From the NCBI RefSeq assembly GCF_002213415.1, contig NZ_NJGU01000004.1, positions 372,001-436,000 of the forward strand: a stretch of DNA of 64,000 nt, written 5' to 3'. Shown piece after piece: positions 1-8,621 of this stretch. How positions within the stretch are numbered: the stretch's first letter is position 1; the number at the start of each line of letters is the position of its first letter. Position numbers and translations under genes: made by a program. Origin of the DNA: Herbaspirillum robiniae. Lineage in GTDB: Bacteria > Pseudomonadota > Gammaproteobacteria > Burkholderiales > Burkholderiaceae_D. The notes beneath the pieces are model-generated. The model was not told the origin of the DNA. It made no database searches and saw only the letters and a list, made by a program, of their open reading frames with translations.

Positions 1-391
1 TCACCTTGTGCACCTGCCACAGCGGCGAGTAGTTGGGATCGGCATTGCCGCTGCCGGTGGGATTGGGCAGCGAGGGCAGCACGCCACCCTGGCGGAAATT
101 GGCGAAGGAGTAGATGCGTTCCACCGCGCTTTTCTGGCCGGGCGCGGCCGGCTGCGGCGCAATCGCGTTGGCCAGGCGCGGCACGTAGTTGGCGCCCATC
201 TCGGCGGCGGCCTGCCGGTCCGACACATCGGTGGTCACGTAGCGCACCGGCTTGCCTTCGTACCAGCCGGAGATCAGCGGCAGCTCCACGGTGTCGGTGT
301 TTTCCTGCGCGTGGACGGCGGGCGCGGCAGCCAGGCTTGCCGCGCACAGCAGCATGGCGCGCAGCAGGGGATGGGGCGATGAAAGCGGCAT
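1..391 (-). CDS. Exported hypothetical protein, 3' end outside window
   Basis: The frame opens with ATG at 391, preceded by a GAGG ribosome site, and stays open to the left edge, so the C-terminus is missing. The first ~29 residues form a signal peptide (basic start, hydrophobic stretch LLRAMLLCAASLAAAPAV, cleavage near VHAQE), so the product is probably periplasmic. The mature part has no catalytic motif that I recognise; it contains phrases such as ISGWYEGKPVRYVTTD and FRQGGVLPSLPNP. Codon use is typical of the window. Function unknown. It is oriented like the large GGDEF-EAL gene upstream of it (58-bp gap), so co-transcription is possible. Confidence 0.7.
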   Translation of the reverse strand, partial: MPLSSPHPLLRAMLLCAASLAAAPAVHAQENTDTVELPLISGWYEGKPVRYVTTDVSDRQAAAEMGANYVPRLANAIAPQPAAPGQKSAVERIYSFANFRQGGVLPSLPNPTGSGNADPNYSPLWQVHKV

Positions 392-448
392 GATGGAAGT
401 CCTCGCGTGATGTGGCCGCAAGTATTCCATGTTTCCCGGACCGGCGCC

Positions 449-3400
449 TTACAGCAGCTTGCCGCCGGCCTGCAGCAGCGGCGGGGCTTCTTCTTCCCTG
501 GCCTGCGGCGCGTGCTGCTGCAGCAGCAGTTGCAGGAACTGCGCATAGGGCACCGGCTTGCTGAAGTAATAGCCCTGGTACTCGTCCGAGCCGAACTCGC
601 GCAGCGCCTTCAGTTGCTTTTCCGTCTCCACGCCTTCGGTCACCACCTTCAGGTTCAGCGCGTGGCCCATGGCGATGATGGCCTGCACGATGGCGCTGCC
701 GTTGGGGTCGTCGGGGATGTCGTTGATGAAGGACTTGTCGATCTTCAGCGTGTTCACCGGGAAGCGCTTGAGGTAGGCCAGCGACGAGTAGCCGGTGCCG
801 AAGTCGTCGATGGAGATGGTGAAGCCCTCGGCGCGGATGCCGTCCATGATGGCGATGGCCTGGTCGCGGTTGTGCATGACCATGCTCTCGGTGATCTCGA
901 ACTCCAGGCAGGTGGGCGGCGTGCCGTGGCCTTCGACCACGCGCTTGATGTCTTCCAGCAGGTTCTCGTCGCCGAACTGGCTGCCGGTCAGGTTGATCGA
1001 CACCCGGCCCAGTTCGAGGCCGCGCGCCAATACCTGGCCGACGTCGCGGCAGGCGATATCCAGCACCACCAGGCCGATCTGGTCGATCAGGCGGGTCTCT
1101 TCGGCCAGCGTGATGAATTCGCCCGGCGGCAGCAGGCCGCGCACCGGGTGCTGCCAGCGCACCAGCGCCTCGGCGCCGACGATGCGCCCGCTGGCCAGGT
1201 TGACCTTGGGCTGGTAATGCACCACGAACTCGCCGCGCTCGATGGCGCGCCGCAGTTCGGACTCCAGCGCGATGCGCTCCACGGTGTTGGTGTTGATCTC
1301 GTCGGAGAAGAAGCGGTAGTCGTCCTTGCCGTGGTGCTTGGCGCGATACATCGCGATGTCCGCGTTCTTGATCAGCGCCTGGGCGTTGTTGCCGTCGCCG
1401 GGGTAGGTGGCGATGCCGATGCTGGCCGACAGCGTGGCCTCCTGGCCGTCGATGATGAAGGGCTTGCGCGCCTCGGCCAGCAGCTTCTGCGCGATCTCGC
1501 CCAACTGCAGCGGATCGTCGAAGTCGTCCACCAGCACGATGAACTCGTCGCCGCCCACGCGCGCCAGGATGTCCAGCTCGCGCAGGCTGTTGCGGAAGCG
1601 CTGGGCGATCTCCTGCAGCACCGCCTCGCCGGTCTCGTGGCCGAAGGTGTCGTTGATGTTCTTGAAGCGGTCCAGGTCCATCAGGAACACCGCCACCATG
1701 CCGTCGCGGTGCTCGGCGTGGGTGATGGCGTTGGACACGTGCTGGGTGCACAGGAAGCGGTTGGGCAGCCCGGTCAGCTCGTCGTAATGCGCCAGGTGGC
1801 GGATGCGCTCGTCGGCGCGGCGGCTCTCGATGGCCACGCTGGCGAGGTCGGCGGCGATGTTGGCCAGCTGCAGGTATTCCGCGCTGGGCGCCTGGTTTTC
1901 CTTGAGCAGGGCCGAGAACACGCCCAGCAGTTGGCCTTCCTTGCCGATGATGGGCCAGGCGCCGCAGGAGGGGTAGATCTCGGCGTCGATCAGCGCGCGC
2001 AGATGCTCCATCACCGGGTCGTTGGCGATGTCGGTGACGATGCAGGGCGCGCGCCGCAGCGCCGCTTCCGCGCCCACGCCGTTGCCGTGGCGGATCGCCA
2101 TGCCCTGCAGCAGGCGCACCACGCGCTCGGGATGGCGGTTCGACAGCACGGAGGTGAAGTGCGAAGCCTGGTCGTTCACCAGCAGGACGCTGCAGGCGCT
2201 GTAGGGGATCTGGGAGTCCGCGAAGCCGACGATCTCGGAGAGGATGGTGTCCAGGTCTTCGTCGGCCATGACCATGTGCAGCACGCGGTTCTGCTCGCTT
2301 TGCAGCAGTTCGGCGCGCTTGCGCCCGCTGATGTCGCGCAGGATGGCGAAGATGGCGTAGCCGCGGTCCAGCTCGGCGCGGTTGAGGGTGACGTCGGTAT
2401 AGATGATCTTGTTGCGCCGGACCGTGACCCATTCAAACTGCTGCGGCTGGCCGGCCAGGGCGCGCGCGACCAGGTCGTCGATGTCGGGCTGCTCGATGTG
2501 CATCGACTTCTGGCGCGAGAACAGGCCGACCTTGCGACCGATGATGCGGTCCTTGTCGGGCACGCCGAAAAAGCGCACCGCCGCCGCGTTGCAGTCCAGG
2601 TAACGCAGGTCGGCCGAGATCAGCACGATGGGATCGTTGCCTTCTTCATACAGCTTGCGGTAGCGGTATTCGCTGACGGTCAGCGCGTTGTCCAGGCGGC
2701 GCTGGTAGCGGTAGTAGACCAGGAAGGAGATCAGCGCGATCAGGATGAAGCCGAGGATGCCGGTGGTCAGCAGGATGCGGTTCTCGGTGCGGCTGCGCCA
2801 GGGCGCCAGCACGTCGTCCATGCGGCGCGCATAGACCACCACCATCGGCCAGTCCTGCAGGCGCTTGTAGGTGAACAGCAGCTGTTCGCCGGTGAGGTGC
2901 GAGTTCTCCTCGAAGCCGCCTTCCTCCGGGCCGCTGCGGATGCGCGCCATGCTCCGGGCGTCGGCCATGCTGGTGTTGAGCCAGCGCTCCTCGAACGGCG
3001 AACGGATCATCATCGAACCGTCCTCGGTGCGCAGCGAGACGATCGCCTCGTAGTTGGTGATGCGTTTGTAGAAGTCGAAGAAGTGGGACGCCCGCAGTTC
3101 CGCCACCAGCATGCCGGCCGGTCGGGCCGAGCGGTCGTAGAGGTTCATCGCCACCGGCAGCACCAGCTCCTGGTTGGTGCGGCTGCGCATCAGGCGGCCG
3201 ACGAACAGGCGCGGGCGCGCCGGGTTGCGGTCGACATACTTCAGGTTCTGGTCTTCGGGAATGCTGTCCTGGTCCAGCGGTCGCAGCGAACTGGCGCGCG
3301 AGACGCCGTTGCGGTCGACATAGCGCAGCGCCAGCACCGACTGATAGCGCTGCTTCTGCTGGTTGAGCAGCTGGTGCAGGGCCTGGTCGTCGTCCAGCAC

Positions 3401-3661
3401 GGCCTGGTCGGTGTTATGGATGGCGTCGGATGCGCCGACCAGCATCGAGTCGACGTTGCGGAAGGCGCGTTCGGCGTGCTCCTGCACGCTGCGCACGGCC
3501 ACCATTGAACTGGTTTTTTCGGATTCGATGGTCAGCAGCCGGTCCTGGCGGACTTCCCACCAGGTCTGGATGACGATGAACGAGCCGACAAACGCGACGA
3601 AGAGCAGAAGAGTCTTGAGGGTATAGCCCGCACGTCCGGCCGTTTTGTTCTGTTTTCCCAT
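449..3661 (-). CDS. Membrane PAS-GAF-GGDEF-EAL c-di-GMP enzyme
   Basis: Protein of 1070 residues. It has a transmembrane segment near residues 14-34, a periplasmic sensor region to ~295 (PDC/CACHE-like by layout), and a second membrane segment near 298-320. A PAS domain (~330-450), GAF domain (~465-615), GGDEF domain and EAL domain follow. The cyclase signature RVGGDEF (~703), the phosphodiesterase signature GAEALVRW (~830) and the loop DDFGTGYSSL (~952) all look intact, so both cyclic-di-GMP synthesis and breakdown are possible. Which activity dominates cannot be read from sequence. The ATG at 3661 gives a natural N-terminus just before the first membrane helix. Cyclic-di-GMP enzymes usually control the motile-to-sessile switch; the signal sensed here is unknown. 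Confidence 0.93.
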   Translation of the reverse strand: MGKQNKTAGRAGYTLKTLLLFVAFVGSFIVIQTWWEVRQDRLLTIESEKTSSMVAVRSVQEHAERAFRNVDSMLVGASDAIHNTDQAVLDDDQALHQLLNQQKQRYQSVLALRYVDRNGVSRASSLRPLDQDSIPEDQNLKYVDRNPARPRLFVGRLMRSRTNQELVLPVAMNLYDRSARPAGMLVAELRASHFFDFYKRITNYEAIVSLRTEDGSMMIRSPFEERWLNTSMADARSMARIRSGPEEGGFEENSHLTGEQLLFTYKRLQDWPMVVVYARRMDDVLAPWRSRTENRILLTTGILGFILIALISFLVYYRYQRRLDNALTVSEYRYRKLYEEGNDPIVLISADLRYLDCNAAAVRFFGVPDKDRIIGRKVGLFSRQKSMHIEQPDIDDLVARALAGQPQQFEWVTVRRNKIIYTDVTLNRAELDRGYAIFAILRDISGRKRAELLQSEQNRVLHMVMADEDLDTILSEIVGFADSQIPYSACSVLLVNDQASHFTSVLSNRHPERVVRLLQGMAIRHGNGVGAEAALRRAPCIVTDIANDPVMEHLRALIDAEIYPSCGAWPIIGKEGQLLGVFSALLKENQAPSAEYLQLANIAADLASVAIESRRADERIRHLAHYDELTGLPNRFLCTQHVSNAITHAEHRDGMVAVFLMDLDRFKNINDTFGHETGEAVLQEIAQRFRNSLRELDILARVGGDEFIVLVDDFDDPLQLGEIAQKLLAEARKPFIIDGQEATLSASIGIATYPGDGNNAQALIKNADIAMYRAKHHGKDDYRFFSDEINTNTVERIALESELRRAIERGEFVVHYQPKVNLASGRIVGAEALVRWQHPVRGLLPPGEFITLAEETRLIDQIGLVVLDIACRDVGQVLARGLELGRVSINLTGSQFGDENLLEDIKRVVEGHGTPPTCLEFEITESMVMHNRDQAIAIMDGIRAEGFTISIDDFGTGYSSLAYLKRFPVNTLKIDKSFINDIPDDPNGSAIVQAIIAMGHALNLKVVTEGVETEKQLKALREFGSDEYQGYYFSKPVPYAQFLQLLLQQHAPQAREEEAPPLLQAGGKLL

Positions 3662-4561
3662 TTAGACGAATATCGCTAACACCTGTCCTGATACCTGGTC
3701 ACCCGTTGCGCAGCGTTGGCTGCAACCCCTTTTTCGCGGCCCGCAGCGCCGGCCGCCTGCCGCGGCAAACCGCGGCGTTTCCGTTGCCTTGCGCCAGGCC
3801 CGCGCGAGCTTGCGCGACCGGCGGGCACAGGCAAGCGCTGCCGACATGCTGGCAGCAATTGCTTACGCACAAGTTACGTTGGCGCTACCAATTCGCAGTA
3901 AGTGAATTGGCAGTATGCCACCATCCGTTCAATCCGATTGTTTTTGTTGGTGTTTATTTAACGGACAGTTCTGCGTCTGCCTGTCCTGCGTTCGCATCCG
4001 GTTTTGCCGCCAGCCTGAGCTGCCGGACCGGTCCGAACGGTTCCGTTGCCGGGACGGTGTTTCCACACCGCATTGATGCCGCCTCGCATGCTGCGGAGAT
4101 CCTGCGCATGCATGACGACTGCCGCATCCGGAGCCGGTTGCAGCGCGCCCCCGTGTAACGGCCCGATTCCGGAAACCTTTAGCGTCGATTGCCTCCCATG
4201 CAGCAAAAAAACGTAATTTCACGTGCTTCGCGGATACGTGCTGGCTGATACTTTTGTTTCTTTGAACCTTACCGCATGCCGTGGTCTTTGTCATTATCGC
4301 CGCACGGGAAAGGTCCCGTTTCAAGCGATTTCATGTCGGCCGGAAAGATTTTCACCGCCGGCATGCCGAGCGGGCGTCGGTATGTTTGCCTTGGCAGTGC
4401 GATAATACGGCCGGTTTCGCGCGAACATCCAGCGTTTTCCGGCGTTCCGCCCGCGCAACGCTGCGGCGCTCGCAACGCCGGAGGGTAAAACGCCATGCGG
4501 CACCGCGTTTCGCCGGTTCGCGCACGCATTCATTCCAGCACATTGGCAAAGGACAATCCCT
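3662..4561. other. 900-bp gene-poor intergenic region
   Basis: No reading frame here has the codon bias of the neighbours or a convincing ribosome site. Base composition is lower in GC than the genes, especially 3850-3965 and 4190-4270. It should hold the promoters of the leftward GGDEF-EAL gene and of the rightward frmA-remnant/fghA unit. Apart from one inverted repeat at 3888-3910 I see no clear element. Confidence 0.5.
3888..3910. repeat. Inverted repeat, possible operator
   Basis: Perfect 7-bp arms CCAATTC (3888-3894) and GAATTGG (3904-3910) are separated by 9 bp. The repeat lies 227 bp upstream of the GGDEF-EAL start in an AT-richer stretch. It could be a regulator site; there is no T-run, so it is not a terminator. 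Confidence 0.3.
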
Positions 4562-4714
4562 ATGAAGACAAGAGCAGCAGTGGCATGGCCGGCAGGCAAG
4601 CCCTTGACCATCGCGGACATGGAAATGGACAGTCGCAACGCCGCGGGCGTTTTCTCCGCCGTACCCGGCCTTGAGAAGCGCGGGCAGTCGCTTTGCCCGG
4701 CGGTGGCGTTCTGA
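4562..4714 (+). pseudogene. frmA: Internally deleted remnant of glutathione-dependent formaldehyde dehydrogenase
   Basis: A 50-codon open frame begins MKTRAAVAWPAGKPLTI, which matches the N-terminus typical of class III alcohol dehydrogenase (FrmA/AdhC, normally ~370 residues). It ends RGQSLCPAVAF, which resembles the usual FrmA C-terminus (pattern RG.SI.SVV.F). All zinc-ligand and NAD-binding parts are absent. The frame stops in a TGATG overlap just before fghA, the usual frmA partner. The simplest reading is an in-frame internal deletion that kept both ends of the gene. The N-terminal match is strong; the C-terminal match is short and less certain. The product cannot be an active dehydrogenase. 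Confidence 0.65.
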
Positions 4715-4728
4715 TGGAGGACAATCTC

Positions 4729-5577
4729 ATGCTGGAAACCCTCAGCGAGCACGGCTGCTTCGGCGGCGTCCAGGGCTACTATCGCCATGAACCGGCCGAG
4801 ATCGGCCTGCCGATGCGCTTTTCGGTGTTCGTCCCGCCGCAGGCCGCAGCCGGCGCCAAGCTGCCGGTACTGTTCTACCTGGCCGGCCTGACCTGCACCG
4901 AAGAGACCTTCATGATCAAGGGCGGCGCGCAGCGCGTGGCGGCCGAACTGGGCATCATCCTGGTGGCGCCGGACACCAGCCCGCGCGGCGCCGGCATCGA
5001 AGGCGAGAGCGACAGCTGGGACTTCGGCGTGGGCGCCGGCTTCTATGTCGACGCCACCGCCGCGCCGTGGGAGAAGAACTACCGCATGTATTCCTATGTG
5101 GTGCACGGCCTGCGCCAGACCATCCTGCGCGAGTTCCCGGCCGATCCGCAGCGCATCGGCATCTTCGGCCATTCGATGGGCGGCCACGGCGCGCTGGTGC
5201 TGGCGCTGCGCAACCGCGACATCTACCGCTCGGTCTCGGCCTTCGCGCCGATCGCCGCGCCCGGCAAATGCCCGTGGGGCCACAAGGCCTTCGGCAACTA
5301 CCTGGGCGAAGATCGCCAGGCATGGAAGCAGTACGACGCCAGCGAGCTGATGCGCGGCCTGCGTTCGCCCTATCCGCAGGGCATCCTGGTGGACCAGGGG
5401 CTGGCCGACAAATTCGTGGCGGAGCAACTGCTGCCGGAGGAATTCGAAGCCGCTTGCAAGGCCGCCTCGCAGCCGCTGACCCTGCGTCGTCACGAGGGAT
5501 ATGACCACGGTTATTACTTCATCTCCACCTTCATGGAAGATCATCTGCGCTTCCATCACCAGGTGCTGGTGGGCTAG
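4729..5577 (+). CDS. fghA: S-formylglutathione hydrolase
   Basis: Esterase of 282 residues that hydrolyses S-formylglutathione to formate and glutathione, the second step of glutathione-dependent formaldehyde detoxification. The nucleophile lies in GHSMGGHGA (Ser near residue 147). The YDHGYYF segment near the C-terminus carries the catalytic His, and LTCTEETF and SPRGAG are family motifs. The ATG at 4729 is chosen because GGAGG at 4716-4720 lies 8 bp upstream; an in-frame ATG at 4714 overlaps the stop of the frmA remnant but has no such site. The gene itself appears intact although its normal partner dehydrogenase is deleted in place. A strong bidirectional terminator follows. Confidence 0.93.
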   Translation: MLETLSEHGCFGGVQGYYRHEPAEIGLPMRFSVFVPPQAAAGAKLPVLFYLAGLTCTEETFMIKGGAQRVAAELGIILVAPDTSPRGAGIEGESDSWDFGVGAGFYVDATAAPWEKNYRMYSYVVHGLRQTILREFPADPQRIGIFGHSMGGHGALVLALRNRDIYRSVSAFAPIAAPGKCPWGHKAFGNYLGEDRQAWKQYDASELMRGLRSPYPQGILVDQGLADKFVAEQLLPEEFEAACKAASQPLTLRRHEGYDHGYYFISTFMEDHLRFHHQVLVG

Positions 5578-5595
5578 GCATACGCCGCACCAAAG

Positions 5596-5630
5596 AAAAA
5601 GCGCCGGTCTGCGAAGACCGGCGCTTTTTT
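5596..5630. terminator. Bidirectional terminator between fghA and emrB
   Basis: The stem AGCGCCGGTCT/AGACCGGCGCT has a GCGA loop, with an A-run on the left and a T-run on the right. It can therefore end transcription from fghA (+) and from the convergent efflux operon (-). Confidence 0.9.
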
Positions 5631-5654
5631 CATTGCCGCGGAGAATGCTGCGCT

Positions 5655-7223
5655 TCAGTGTGCGGCCGAAGCCTCCGCCGCGCCGGCGCCGCCCTTGGAG
5701 GGCTTGATGATCCAGATCAGCGGGATGATCACCAGGAAGATCACCGCCGACACATAGAAGATGTCGTTGATGCCCAGCATCGCCGCCTGGAAGGTGATGG
5801 TGCGCTCCACCATGCCGGCCGTCTGCTCCTGGTTCAGGCCCAGCAGGCTGCTGATGTTGCTGAAGGTCTGCTGCAGCCAGGGGCTGTAGGGCGTGGCATG
5901 TTCGGTCAGCTGCGCGTGGTGCATGATGGTGCGGTTGTTCCACGCGGTGGTCGAGATCGAGGTGCCCACCGCGCCGCAGAACACGCGCACGAAGGACGAC
6001 AGGCCGGCCGCCGCCGGAATGCGTTCGGGCGGCAGGCCCGAGAGCAGCAGCACCGTCAGCGGCACGAAGAACATCGCCGTCGGGATGCCTTGCAGCAGGG
6101 TCGGTGCGATCACCGTCCACTGGTCGACATCGAGGTTGTAGCGCGAGCGCAGCCAGAACACCAGGGCGAAGCCGATGAACGACGCCGTGGCCACCTTGCG
6201 CGCATCGACCATCGGCAGGAAGCGCCCGATCAGCGGCATCAGGATCACCGCGAAGATGCCGATGGGCGCGGTCGACAGTCCCGAGTCGATCGAGCGGTAG
6301 CCCAGATACTGCTGCAGCCACTGCGGCAGGATCACCAGGTTGCCGAAGAACACGCCGTAACCGATCGAGATGGCGATGGTGCCGCCGGCGAAGTTGCGCC
6401 GGCCGAACAGGCGCAGATCCACCACCGGGTGGTCGTTGTTGAGTTCCCACACCACGAAGTAGGCGAAGGCGACCGCCGCGATGATGCCCAGCGTGACGAT
6501 GGTGGGCGAGGAGAACCAGTCCAGGTCCTTGCCCTTGTCGAGCATGATCTGGAAGGCCGCCACCCAGGTCACCAGCAGCGCCAGGCCGATCTTGTCGATG
6601 GGCAGCTTGTGCGTGGGCGTCTCGCGCGAGCGGTAGATGGCCAGCGTGACGCCGGCGGCGATCAGGCCCACCGGCACGTTGATGTAGAAGATCCACGGCC
6701 AGGTGTAGCTGTCGGTGATCCAGCCGCCCAGCGCGGGACCTGCGACCGGCGCCACCACCGCCGTCATGCCCCATAGCGCGAGCGCGAACGAGGCTTTGGA
6801 CTTGGGATAGGCGCCCAGCAGCAGAGACTGCGACAGCGGCACCATGGGGCCGGCCACCAGGCCTTGCAGCACGCGCGCGGCCAGCAGGATGGGCAGGGTG
6901 GGCGCCAGGCCGCACAGCCACGATGCGATCACGAACAGCAGCACCGAGGTGACGAACAGGCGCACCGCGCCCAGGCGCTGGGTGAGCCAGCCGGTCAGCG
7001 GGATGGAGATGGCGTTGGCGGCGGCAAACGAGGTGATGACCCAGGTGCCCTCGTCGACGGAGACGCCGAGGTTGCCCGAGATGGTGGGGATGGCCACGTT
7101 CGCGATCGACGAGTCGAGCACGTTCATGAACACCGCCAGCGACACCGACAGCGTGCCCAGCACCAGGTTGGCGCCGGTCAGCGGCGGTGGCGGCGCATAT
7201 GGAGTTGCGGGAGTGTTGGCCAT
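5655..7223 (-). CDS. emrB: DHA2-family multidrug efflux transporter (EmrB type)
   Basis: Inner-membrane proton-driven drug exporter of 522 residues, the usual length for 14-helix EmrB/QacA proteins. The DHA2 signature LDSSIANVAIPTI lies in helix 1 (near residue 37), the helix-4 region has RVLQGLVAGPMVPLSQ, and helix 5 has the antiporter motif AVVAPVAGPALGGWI. It is the last gene of a leftward operon, 37 bp after emrA, and should work with that adaptor and the outer-membrane factor encoded further upstream. Substrates cannot be read from sequence. Confidence 0.93.
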   Translation of the reverse strand: MANTPATPYAPPPPLTGANLVLGTLSVSLAVFMNVLDSSIANVAIPTISGNLGVSVDEGTWVITSFAAANAISIPLTGWLTQRLGAVRLFVTSVLLFVIASWLCGLAPTLPILLAARVLQGLVAGPMVPLSQSLLLGAYPKSKASFALALWGMTAVVAPVAGPALGGWITDSYTWPWIFYINVPVGLIAAGVTLAIYRSRETPTHKLPIDKIGLALLVTWVAAFQIMLDKGKDLDWFSSPTIVTLGIIAAVAFAYFVVWELNNDHPVVDLRLFGRRNFAGGTIAISIGYGVFFGNLVILPQWLQQYLGYRSIDSGLSTAPIGIFAVILMPLIGRFLPMVDARKVATASFIGFALVFWLRSRYNLDVDQWTVIAPTLLQGIPTAMFFVPLTVLLLSGLPPERIPAAAGLSSFVRVFCGAVGTSISTTAWNNRTIMHHAQLTEHATPYSPWLQQTFSNISSLLGLNQEQTAGMVERTITFQAAMLGINDIFYVSAVIFLVIIPLIWIIKPSKGGAGAAEASAAH

Positions 7224-7260
7224 AAAAATACCAGTCGTATCAGATCAGGCGCGGGCCCGA

Positions 7261-8496
7261 TCAGGTATGCGGCACCGCTGTCGGAGCGGCTGCCTTTTTC
7301 TTCTGCTGGGGCAGGCCGCTGGCGTTGTCGCTGATGATGCGCTCGACGATGGCGTCGGCCTGCTTGCCCAGGTCTTCATAGACGCTGGTCTGGTAGTCGG
7401 TCTGCACCGCTTCGAGCTGCTTGCCGTCGCCGTGGATGTCCACGGTGGCGGTGGTCGACAGGCCGATGCGCAGCGGATGCGCGCGCACCTGCTCCGGATC
7501 CAGCGCGATGCGCACCGGCACGCGCTGCACCACCTTGATCCAGTTGCCGGTGGCGTTCTGCGCGGGCAGCAACGAGAAGGCGCCGCCGGTGCCGGCCGAG
7601 AAGCCGATGATGGTGCCCTTGTACTTCACGTCCGAGCCGTAGACGTCGGCCACCACTTCAACCGGCTGGCCGATGCGGATGTGCTTCAACTGGCCTTCCT
7701 TGAAGTTGGCGTCGATCCAGATCTGCTCCAGCGGCACGATGGCCATCAGCGGATTGCCGGCGGCGATGCGCTGGCCGACCTGCACCGAGCGCTTGGAAAC
7801 GAAGCCCGACACCGGCGCCACGATGTTGACGCGGGCGTAGTTCAGGTAGGCGTTGCGCACGGCGGTGGCGGCCTGCAGCACGTTGGGGTGCTCGGTGACG
7901 CTGGTGTGGTCGGTCAGCGCGCGGTTGGCGGCGGCGGCGGCGCGGGTCTGGTCGAGTGCGGCGGTGGCGCTCTTGAGTGCATCGCGCGCATGCGAGACGT
8001 CTTCCTGCGACACCGCGCCGACCGACAGGCCGGCCTGGCGGCGCTGCATGTCGTCCTTGGCGCGCGCCAGGTTGGATTCGGCGGCGGCCACGTTGGCGGC
8101 CAGCGTGTCGTTGTTCAGGAACAGCTGGCGGGTCTGGCGCACGGCCTGGGCCAGCGCGGCCTCGGCTTGCGACAGCGCCAGTTTGGTATCGGCCGAATCC
8201 AGTGTCACCAGCTGCTGGCCGGCCTTGACGATCTGGGTGTCGTCGGCCTTGATCGAGGTCACGGTGCCGCCGACCTGGGCCGAGATCTGCACGATGTTGC
8301 CGCCGACGTAGGCGTCGTCGGTTTCTTCGAAGAAGCGGCCGTGCAGGAACCAGTACAGGAAGCAGCCGACTGCGATGACCAGCAGGATCAGCGTCAGCAG
8401 GAACAGCTGGCGCTTGCGCTTGCCGTTTCCGTTGGTCTTGCCGTTGGCGTTTTGGGTGGGAGCGCCCGGGGCGTTCTGGGTAGTGCTGTCACTCAT
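7261..8496 (-). CDS. emrA: HlyD-family membrane fusion protein (EmrA type)
   Basis: Periplasmic adaptor of 411 residues linking EmrB to the outer-membrane channel. It has a short cytoplasmic tail rich in Asn and Lys, one membrane anchor near residues 32-52 (LFLLTLILLVIAVGCFLYWF), a biotinyl-lipoyl-like half (YVGGNIVQISAQVGGTVTSI), a long alpha-helical hairpin (~100-210) and a beta-barrel. The ATG at 8496 has a good CGGAG site. It is the middle gene of the three-gene pump operon. Confidence 0.93.
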   Translation of the reverse strand: MSDSTTQNAPGAPTQNANGKTNGNGKRKRQLFLLTLILLVIAVGCFLYWFLHGRFFEETDDAYVGGNIVQISAQVGGTVTSIKADDTQIVKAGQQLVTLDSADTKLALSQAEAALAQAVRQTRQLFLNNDTLAANVAAAESNLARAKDDMQRRQAGLSVGAVSQEDVSHARDALKSATAALDQTRAAAAANRALTDHTSVTEHPNVLQAATAVRNAYLNYARVNIVAPVSGFVSKRSVQVGQRIAAGNPLMAIVPLEQIWIDANFKEGQLKHIRIGQPVEVVADVYGSDVKYKGTIIGFSAGTGGAFSLLPAQNATGNWIKVVQRVPVRIALDPEQVRAHPLRIGLSTTATVDIHGDGKQLEAVQTDYQTSVYEDLGKQADAIVERIISDNASGLPQQKKKAAAPTAVPHT

Positions 8497-8621
8497 GGAT
8501 TACTCCGTTTGATTTTTTCGTAAGCGATTGCCGGGCCGCGCCGCCATTGGCCGGCGGTGCGGCGCGCCTGCCGCCGGCCGGATGGGATGAGAGTCCGGCG
8601 GCAGGCTGGTCATTGATAGGG

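Noticed and set aside
407..3508. 1033-codon open frame on the + strand opposite the GGDEF-EAL gene
   Set aside because: Shadow of a GC-rich gene; the product is low-complexity (Val, Gln, His, Asp, Ala) with no domain, while the opposite strand has clear PAS, GAF, GGDEF and EAL motifs. The same applies to long antisense frames over cobN, mdcE/D, chlID and others.
3706..4158. 150-codon frame in the gene-poor region before frmA
   Set aside because: No ribosome site, codon bias unlike neighbours, many Cys/Arg; no recognisable domain.
3662..4561. Transfer RNA or small RNA gene in the long gap
   Set aside because: I looked for a cloverleaf and CCA end and found none; no terminator-like hairpin with a T-run is present.
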